From assembly GCA_911728435.2 (NCBI GenBank), contig OU452206.1:9578297-9642296 (forward strand): a stretch of 64,000 nt of DNA, read 5' to 3'. This DNA is from Apoderus coryli. Its lineage: Eukaryota > Arthropoda > Insecta > Coleoptera > Attelabidae. Positions 56,851 through 64,000 of the stretch are shown one piece after another. How positions within the stretch are numbered: position 1 is the stretch's first letter; every line of letters starts with the position of its first letter. The position numbers and the translations under genes are program-made. Under the pieces are notes generated by a model. It searched no databases and had not been told where the DNA came from. It saw nothing but the letters and a program-made list of their open reading frames with translations.

Positions 56851-57667
56851 TGATTTTATTGGAGTCCACAGCTAGTTATGTTACTTACTTATTGATCATG
56901 CGAGAAAGAAATTCCAAAAAAAAAGTTATTTAGAACTGCAGGATAATGCACAAGCCCCGCGAGCGGGATATACTAAAAATCTTTTTTGATTCATAATTTT
57001 TTTCTTACTTAGATCAACATATTTAAATTTAGAAATCTTCTACCTAATTTCTAAAAGTAGTTGTAAAGACTTGTCACAAAACCCATGTCTTAAACTGACT
57101 TTATTTATAACTTACTTTAAATGATTGTATACATTGCTAAAACAATTTTTTTTGTACATTTTAGGAGTGCCCATAGGCCCTAGTTTAGTTAAGGTTAAGC
57201 ATGGAATGGATTGGAGGAATGCAGTTTAATGCCGATGTGTTTAGTCACATGGTATGTACTCTTCAAATAAATTCATTAATATTTGGCATAATATATATTC
57301 GAAAAAAAAAATAATCCGCTTAAGTTGATAACTAAACATTGTTTTCTTTGTTACAGATATTTTAAATCAAACAACGTTCTCCGGTAACGCGTAAACATTA
57401 AAGTGTTATTTGCTCCTTGGAACTGTGGACTTTTGGGGTGGCAATTGCGATTTTCGAGGTCGTTGTCGTTAAATTAAAAAGTAGCTCGACTCGTGATTGT
57501 AGTATAGAAAGAAACGAAAATATCAAGATATCAATGGGCCAATTGCAACACACGTAGGTTCCTGGATTTGAAGCATATTTGACGATTTTGAGATGTAAGT
57601 GAATTGAAAAATATTTGCAAATATAGAAATGGTATTTTTTAAAATCATCCTGTTAGAATTAACAGTT
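56851..57667 (+). ncRNA. Array unit 5 (partial): exons B and C only
   Basis: It starts within the spacer before B (GAGTCCACAGCTAGTTATG). Predicted exons: B 57165-57251 with acceptor TTTTAG and donor GTATGT, C 57357-57594 with acceptor TTACAG and donor GTAAGT. It is truncated by the LINE at 57668. There is no A, D or E. Confidence 0.5.
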
Positions 57668-58135
57668 ATAATAATAATAATAATAAAGCATTTATTGCCC
57701 AACAGTTTCCCAATTATAGGACAATACATACAAAATCAATAACTATTAAATTAATTAAATACACAAAGAAACTTGCAATACACACGTTTACACTATAAAT
57801 GTTTCTGCAGCTAACATTTTAAGGTTATATTCTGACGTTGTAAAAATGTCACATCTACTAGAAATTGAATCAAAATTATTGCACATAATATGTACAGGCG
57901 ATCTCAATAACACATTAGTTCTAGCTCTGTCTAAATAAAATGTCGCATTTGATCTAGTATTCAATCTAGGAACTAAAAAATTTATACTAATAAAAAAAAT
58001 ATTTAGTGCAAGTAATAGATACAAATAAATTATAAAGAGCTAGAGAGAGTTTAAGAAATAAAATTTTGCATACAGTTTTCAAAATCCAGGCAAGCAATAA
58101 ATTCAATTTATTTTGACGGGCGAAAACATGAAACA
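57668..58135 (-). mobile_element. LINE 3' fragment truncating unit 5
   Basis: AATAATAATAATAATAAAGC then ATTTATTGCCC is a reverse-complemented (TTA)n LINE end. On the minus strand, frames give HVFARQNKLNLLLAWILKT (about 58130-58075), then FLVPRLNTRSNATFYLDRAR and VHIMCNNFDSIS, then YNLKMLAAETFIV and a stop near 57788, the last part of a LINE ORF2. One frameshift separates the pieces. 5'-truncated and dead. Confidence 0.7.
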
Positions 58136-58700
58136 TTGTCTTTTGAAAAAATAGATGGCAGGCTTCACAGAAGAACGTTAGTGGAAGAACATGTTTCTTT
58201 GGTTCTGTGTTTCTGGGACACACAATACCTTCATCTGGATCAGCAAAAGATATCTGTCGAAGTATAGTTGAATTCGTACAGGAAAGGGTATATGACTTAC
58301 TAGTTGTGGCTTGTGATGGCACAGTAGTCAACACCGGATCAAAAAATGGAGTCATAGCTCAACTTGAATCAAAGTTAGGACATCCTTTAAAACGAGTCGT
58401 CTGTCAGCGTCATGGCAATGAGCTACCTTTAATACATATTTTTCACCATAATGATGAACAAACAACGGGTCCTAAGGGGATTTCAGTTCGACTGGGAAAG
58501 CTTACAGCCCACTGTGAAAATTTATCAGTTATAAAATATGAAATTATTGACTGCAAATTACCAGAAGTAAATATTTGCGACATAAGTACTGATCAGAGAT
58601 ACCTTAACAAAATTTGCCTCGCAATATCTTAAGGTCATTGTTCGGCGGGCTTAGCGAACCAGAATCCTGGAAAACTCAGCAGCTCATTTGCTACTTAACC
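58136..58700 (+). pseudogene. Fragment of a repetitive conserved protein
   Basis: A 142-codon frame (58207-58632, opening at GTG, no ATG) reads VFLGHTIPSSGSAKDICRSI, then LLVVACDGTVVNTGSKNGVI, then KRVVCQRHGNELPLIHIFHH, TGPKGISVRLGKL and DISTDQRYLNKICLAIS. I recall many repetitive arthropod proteins with the same layout (LGH..GSAKDI, GCDGTNVNTG, CQLHANELPLRH, GP.GFSGPIG, DLSTDQKYL). These are much longer, so this is an internal piece. The CDGT aspartate in an RNase H-like setting suggests transposase ancestry, which is inference. Frames before and after are broken. Confidence 0.7.
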
Positions 58701-60195
58701 TCGTTCGTTCAAAAAGGTCGTTATTTTTTTTTTCTAAGGTTGTAGGACCGGTAGGGGGTAGAATATGAACTGATAGTAAAAAAAGTTTACATACGTGTTT
58801 TGATTAACATATCCAAAGCAAGCACTTTCGAGCTACTCCATATCGAAATAAAAAATTTTGAATTTTAGACATTTTTATAAATTTAGGTTATGGTAGGGGA
58901 CAGAAGATGCACTTCAATCAAAAAACTTTTTCTTTGTAATAACAAAATACAACTTTTTTTCACAATTCCGAAAATAAATTTAAAAATCCATATTTTCGGC
59001 CCACCCTAGTAATCATGCCGTTTGATACGGCATACTATTTTGATTTCATATAACCTGCCGTACAATTATTAGAATAAAATGTGTCTCAAACTGATGTTTA
59101 TCATTCCATAGGCCTGAGTGCTAAAATTTCGGTCATTTTTTGCAAATTAATCGAAAACTACTGATACAATACATAAAGTGTCATATATCAATAAAATCAG
59201 AATAAACCACAGTCTTTAACGAGCATTCAATAATCTGCGTGTTAAAAAAACGCACTTGTGCTCGTATCTGTTCCAAAATGACAGTCTTTTGGTTTTCTAC
59301 TAGCAAAAAACTTAGCAAGATACCCTACAATACATTTTTCGTTCTGCATTCTATCTTTGAAAATAAAAAAATACATCAAATAATCAAAATGATATCAAGA
59401 TAAATTGACCACACTGTACATTTGCAAATTTAATGCTTAATTTTTAAAGATATAATCATTTTTACCAAAAAAATACAAATATACTGTAAATAGAGTTAAA
59501 AACGTATCATGTATGAATATTTAATCTTAACAGAAATGTGTATCACTTGGCAACAACGCCAGACTCAAAATAGTTTGTAAAATGAAAAATATATTGAAAA
59601 TTGGACACAAAATTGTGCGGATTATGAAAGGAAATATACAGCCTGGAATCAAGAAAACCTTATTTTGTAAAGATACAAAAAGATGCTATATGTGAAAAAA
59701 TGTATATTTCAATTTTTACAATTTAGACATCAAAAGTAGTCAGTTGCGCCACATATCGGCGGGTTATCCAATATACGCGGATAGTTTTCTTCTAAACCCA
59801 CTCCTTCTAGGGGATGTAGAAAGGTTCCAATGTGAAAGGAATCAAAATAGATATGCGAATTTATTTATATATATATGTATGTATGTATAAAATTGTTATA
59901 AAAAGTTGGAGTAATATGCCAACCTTTTTGATTTTGACCTGTTTGATGAACCATGAAATGATTGCATAATATTTCACAAACAGTTCTAATAACGTTTACG
60001 ACATTTTTACACAGAAAACTTCCATAGGCAACTAAACTTATAGAATCGATACTTTTGGATTAATGCTCCGTTAAATTTCCACCACTTTAGGTTTCGTTGA
60101 TCATCCTGTAGCTTCTTTAGCGTGGTTAAACTAAATAGGGTACATTTGCCTCAGGATTTATCGAGAAGTCATTGTTTCTATAAGTTCAGGACCTA
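58701..60195. other. No gene recognised
   Basis: AT-rich sequence with a (TATG)n run near 59870-59890. Two weakly similar stretches (GGTAGGGGGTAGAATATGAAC at 58751 and GGTAGGGGACAGAAGATGCAC at 58893) suggest a short diverged duplication. No open frame of interest. Confidence 0.3.
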
Positions 60196-60385
60196 AAACC
60201 ACATTGTGTTACGCGCGGGCACCCTGCCGAGAGTGGGAGAAGACAACATTCTTGCAAGAACCTTTCCGGCGATGGAGAGGAGAGAGATAGTTTCCACATA
60301 CGGATCTATCCCCTTTCTCAAATTTAGTGACAATTGAAGCATCTGGCATTTCAGCAGACACGGTTCCATATTTGGGTTATTAGAA
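60196..60385 (-). pseudogene. LINE reverse-transcriptase N-terminal scrap
   Basis: On the minus strand: DASIVTKFEKGDRSVCGNY, then after a small deletion LLSIAGKVLARMLSSPTLGR and VPARNTMW. This matches the first RT motifs of LINE ORFs, usually KGDRSDCGNYRGISLLSIAGK, with RGIS lost and the frame shifted. Only about 60 codons remain. Confidence 0.7.
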
Positions 60386-61735
60386 CAGGAAAGTGTTCCA
60401 ATATCACAGGTCCTCCTTCTTTAAAAAGGAGATATGCCATCAAAGCCATGTGAGTATTATTTATTTATTATATTCTTGAGACAGAAAAGGTTCGTAAACT
60501 TACTTTGCTCCCATTATTATTTCTAAATTACTTAGGAACCAAAATAACAGGACTTAAGAGCCTTCAAAAGCATTTAAAACGAAGACGATTATTTAAAAAA
60601 ATCTGATTGTTACATACGATTTCTTACATCAATATTTTGAAGCCAAAAAATAATAAGGTTAGTATATTTTATTAGGTTTTAAATCCCTAAAGAAATATTT
60701 CGGAATGCCAACAGCCACCAAACACCAAATGGACCTTGTGACTATGAAGACTATTGGTCGACCATTATAATATTCTGCTCTAATATAAATATGCTATATG
60801 CTCTAATTCTAAATGGAATGGAATCTTATTTTATTATTCCATTTTATTTATTACATTACTAATTGGAACTTACTTAAAATTTTTAATTTGCTGCTTTTTA
60901 GAAAAAAATAAATATTTTTTTACCGTTTAGGTATACATGCATATAGATTTATAAAACTTTTTCCACTGATTTACAAAACGCGCAAAAGAACGAAAGTTCG
61001 GAATTACTTATATGCAGTCGAAACGCTTATCAGCCAACCCAACTCTACCATCAAGCATTATAATAAATTACACCCCAGTTTTATATTTATTTATATACCA
61101 ACGACCAGTCGTATAATATGGCAGACACATGCATATTATATTATTATGCCGTATAGCTGATTTCCAGGAACTGTTTGTGGCCAGCACGAAAATGCACTCG
61201 CAACTCGCGACCCGGTTCAGAGGCGCAGGAATGCGTAGGTTAGAATGATGAAAATGTATTGCCATTGTCAATGTGAAGACCAGCGGTGTGTATATATTTT
61301 AGTAATATTAGTAGTTAAATAATATAATTTGAAAAGAATTTGCGTCTGTAACTAAACAAAGATTTTGTAAAACAATTAAACTGAGGCACTAAAAAATTAC
61401 TTCGACCTTAAATTATTTACGGACGCAAATCCAATTTGTTTATTTTTGTACTTTGGTACTGAAGTTTGATAACCTAATGATTGGTTTCAAGCTTGACTTT
61501 AGGAGAAGAAATAATAAGCTAATGCTTCTCTTCAAAAATCGGACAAAAAAAGCTGAAATCTGCAGAATGCAAAGGAAAACAAGATGCAAACGGGAACGAC
61601 AACATTTTGCAAAAAGTGTTATATTTCATTTCCCTGTAGCAAACTGAAAGACGTAGCTAACATGCTTAATTACTGCTGTTCAGACGAACTCATAATAAGA
61701 TCGAAACGAATTGCACAATAGCCGTCATACCAATG
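60386..61735. other. No gene recognised
   Basis: AT-rich sequence. A 64-codon plus frame at 61453-61647 is basic (RRRNNK, KTRCKRERQH) but has no family signature. Confidence 0.3.
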
Positions 61736-61879
61736 CCTTAGTTCAGGGGTCTTCAAACTACCTCCCGCGGGCCAAATTTCGGACCGTCAGTGCCATGAAT
61801 CCGGCCCCCGACAGCTTAAGACTGTTGATGAATGATACAATGCAAGACTCCTTTATTTTTACCACACATGTTATTGCCT

Positions 61880-62330
61880 CCATCAATTGACAGATTTCAA
61901 GTTTTTTCTATCGAATGTTCTTTGTATTAATGGCATTTTCAACTCCCTTAAAAATATCTGCCCCAGTGGTCGTACCGTGAATATTATCAATATCAAGAAG
62001 TTCTTCATAGCTTTCCACGAATAAAAGTCAACGCCTGAGCAGTATCTGACACATCCGTTGACTAATCCAAGGCTGGAGAAAACCACTGAAGATGTCCGTT
62101 TTTGTCAGAAAGTTGGGATGATATATTTTCTGTGGTGTCTTGCAACGTTCCAGCCACGGTGTTTGCTGACAAACTGACACTTTTTTAAATAAATATGTCT
62201 TCGGCTACTGTAATCAAGCACTTTTCCATCGGTGAATGGTTTTCCACGTTTTCCGATTCCAAGAGCCACACGAAAGCTGGCGCGAGTTGCAGACTCTTGT
62301 TCAGAATTTACCTTTTACTTAGCCTGATAG
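61880..62330 (-). pseudogene. hAT transposase relic (ZBED5/SCAND3-like)
   Basis: Minus-strand frames give QESATRASFRVALGIGKRGK, then PFTDGKVLDY, and later FSPALD-stop-STDVSDTAQALTFIRGK, the D-S-T-D-V-S-D-T-A-Q block that characterises this hAT group, where the first Asp in LDEST is a catalytic residue. Stops and frameshifts are frequent and the C-terminal dimerisation domain is missing. Confidence 0.75.
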
Positions 62331-62670
62331 CACTATCCAAAAATTACCACAATATTCAATAATTGATTGCGAAACTATCATGAACAAATGTATACAATTA
62401 TAGGTACAAATATTAGATTATGTATGTTTTTGACGATGACATAACTGAAAAAAACTACTTTCAAATTTATACATGCTGACGCAGATCATCTTATGAATCT
62501 ATCAAATTTCATTTTGCAATATCCAAATTTTTTTTTTAAACAGGACACCCTAGTAGTTAAAATTAACACAGTTCCAGTAACAAACTGAAACGAGACTCCC
62601 AACAACTCGCTCAGCCAACCTCATAACCATTTAAAATTATACCATCAAACTGATGTAGGATTATAAGTTG

Positions 62671-63756
62671 TTATTTGTCTAATAGGGAAGTCTTCAATCT
62701 TTTTTTAAACAAATTAATTCTGTCCGGGCCGATGCTCTTCAGATTGGGATCGGCATTGTATATGAAACTCCTTTGGAACAAGGCAGAGCGGTGGCGGGGC
62801 ATTGAAAGAAGTTCCTCGTTTCTTAAAGATCTCTGACGCAGATCACGGCGCCAGACAAGTTTTCCGATCAAATACTGTGGAACGTTATTTTTGATCAATC
62901 TTTTAACGGACGTTAGGAACAAAAAATTAAAAGTATTCTCCGCGTTGAGCCAGTGAAGCTCTTTTATTTTAACGGTCATTGCATAATGAAAAACAGGCAT
63001 AATTATCGCCTCGCACAGCTTCTTCCTGGTTTTAAAATTCAGGATTTTGCGACTTGCGTACAGCACTTTAAAACAAGAGAAAACCCTTCTATTGATATTC
63101 TTTAAGTGTATGTAAAATCTAAGAAACCTGTCAAAAGTTAGTCCAAGATTCTTAGCTTCATCAGATATGTGTAATTTTATTTTATTAACTTCTAGTTTAA
63201 GGTCTTCCTTCAAGGACTCATATTTAGCAATTTGGGAAAAGAGAACGATGTGAGTTTTGTTAGGGTTTATCTGAAGATTGTGATTATTACAATAGGTTCG
63301 TAGATTGTTAAGGTCATAATCAATCCGCGTATTTGCAACATTGACCTCGCTTGGATCAAAGTGATGTACTAACTGACCATCATCAGCATAGAACTGCAAT
63401 TCTGAATACTTGCGCACCTTGAAATATCGGAAATTTATGCGAGAAAAACGATTGGAGCCAGAATGGAGCCCTGGGGAACACCTGATGTAATGCTACCAAT
63501 GGACGACACCTCAGAGCGTAATCGAACCAGCTGCTTACGTGTCGAAAGATAGGACACCAAAGAAGATCAGGTCGGAGCCAGCAACACCATAGTATTTCAA
63601 CTTTGCACACAGCAGCTCATGGTTCACCGAGTCAAAAACCTTGGACATATCTAAGAGTACCAGGACTGAGGCTCTCCCAACATCAACATTTCTAATTATG
63701 TCATCACTTATATTTAGAAGAGAAGAAGTAGTACTGTGCATTGCTGAAAGTTCCAT
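62671..63756 (-). pseudogene. LINE reverse transcriptase, frameshifted, inside the hAT element
   Basis: From 63756 downwards the minus strand reads SVLVLLDMSKVFDSVNHELL with the first catalytic Asp, then in a second frame EVSSIGSITSGVPQGSILAP, then in a third (63417-62671) LQFYADDGQLVHHF with the catalytic YADD. It continues through QINPNKTHIVLFSQ, EAKNLGLTFDRFLRF and ALFQRSFIYNADPNLKSI to a stop. Three frames are needed, so it is inactive. The endonuclease is missing. It resembles jockey/CR1-clade RTs. Confidence 0.88.
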
Positions 63757-64000
63757 TTATATTTGAACGTTCTGCATTCAAGGTTTTTTTTCTTATAGGA
63801 CAGAAAAATTAAAACTGTTTTGGCCCTTGGAACATACTGAAAAATTCATTATGACCCTATAAGGCTTCAAAGTTTGGAGACCCCTGCCTTAGTTTAATAA
63901 CATTGATGCTCTTCCAAATCAGAGAATACATACATGATTTTGATTTTGTAGTCATCTTGTTTTGTTCGATAGACATACAATAAATTTATAATGACTATAT

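Larger units (their letters stand above)
40245..57667 (+). repeat. Tandem array of exon-cassette units
   Basis: Four large units and one partial unit lie head to tail on the plus strand. Every unit has the same ordered landmarks: GATCTTGATCAAATTGAT, exon-like blocks A to E, a CTGGTCATTATTAAG-type block, GAGACCACACCGT, then TCTATTTGAAATAAGCAAG and the next unit. Blocks A to E are bordered by acceptors (T-rich, ending CAG) and donors (GTAAGT, GTATGT, GTTAGT). Block B is 87 nt in all five copies, whereas the intron after it is 103, 112, 116, 103 and 105 nt. By eye the blocks differ less between units than the intron-like spacers do. This suggests a spliced, mostly non-coding transcription unit that was amplified. 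Transcription is not shown by sequence alone. Confidence 0.75.
61744..63887 (-). mobile_element. hAT-type element with 8-bp target duplication
   Basis: The tips CAGGGGTCTTCAAACT (61744) and AGTTTGGAGACCCCTG (ending 63887) form 16-bp TIRs with one mismatch. The 8-bp sequence CCTTAGTT flanks both sides (61736-61743 and 63888-63895). CAGGGGTC tips and 8-bp duplications are diagnostic of hAT. Inside are a transposase relic (minus strand) and a LINE insertion. The perfect duplication suggests moderate age despite the decayed gene. Confidence 0.88.

Noticed and set aside
40245..57667. Interpretation of the array as ordinary satellite DNA
   Set aside because: Unit length of several kb, splice-type borders, unequal conservation and poly(A) signals fit poorly, though a non-transcribed macrosatellite remains possible.

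Overview
This is a window of an AT-rich invertebrate nuclear genome, most likely an insect. The reasons are many mariner/Tc1-type (IS630-superfamily) transposon relics, jockey/CR1-like LINE fragments ending in (TTA)n tails, a THAP-domain gene with a 76-bp intron, and arrays of non-coding repeats with eukaryotic splice signals. The order of insect cannot be fixed by eye. I see no convincing conserved single-copy host gene, tRNA, rRNA or CRISPR array. Almost everything recognisable is mobile or repeat-derived.

Layout. 0-5 kb: a perfect 76-bp palindrome, LINE 3' tails, a terminal-inverted-repeat (TIR) element carrying an intact 566-aa ORF (1115-3518), a foldback with short sub-repeats (3.94-4.41 kb) and a decayed hammerhead-ribozyme retroelement (4.49-4.69 kb). 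6.4-9.2 kb: a TIR repeat holding a Tc1-derived MITE, an IS630-type transposase relic and a mariner relic with an internal deletion. 10.5-13 kb: two inverted-repeat elements, one filled with LINE tails. 13.9-16 kb: two LINE 3' portions. 16.8-21.4 kb: a broken mariner-like transposase split by a 745-bp MITE, a hairpin, and a pogo-like non-autonomous element. 22.8-28.5 kb: a nested block made of a piggyBac-like TTAA element interrupted by a mariner relic, then an intact mariner-like transposon with TIRs of about 365 bp, then an inverted-repeat-bounded THAP gene. 28.5-40.2 kb: LINE endonuclease and RT pieces, nested palindromes and a degenerate tandem repeat of roughly 130 bp.

40.2-57.7 kb is the most unusual region. 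It is a tandem array of four large units (about 3.3-4.9 kb) plus one partial unit. Each unit carries exon-like blocks (A-E) bounded by splice acceptor and donor sites at the same places. One block is exactly 87 nt in all five copies while the adjacent intron-like segment varies from 103 to 116 nt. Later insertions differ between units: a LINE tail in unit 2, a palindromic hammerhead element in unit 3, a mariner fragment in unit 4 and a LINE in unit 5. Unit 3 holds an 809-bp insertion flanked by a 13-bp target duplication, containing two complete type I hammerhead ribozymes in head-to-head orientation, i.e. a retrozyme-like element.

57.7-64 kb: LINE fragments, a broken copy of a repetitive conserved protein, and an old hAT element with a perfect 8-bp target duplication and a LINE nested inside. 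The genes do not form a pathway. The window records repeated nested transposition, foldback formation and tandem amplification. The two items most worth experimental attention are the hammerhead element and the exon-cassette array.
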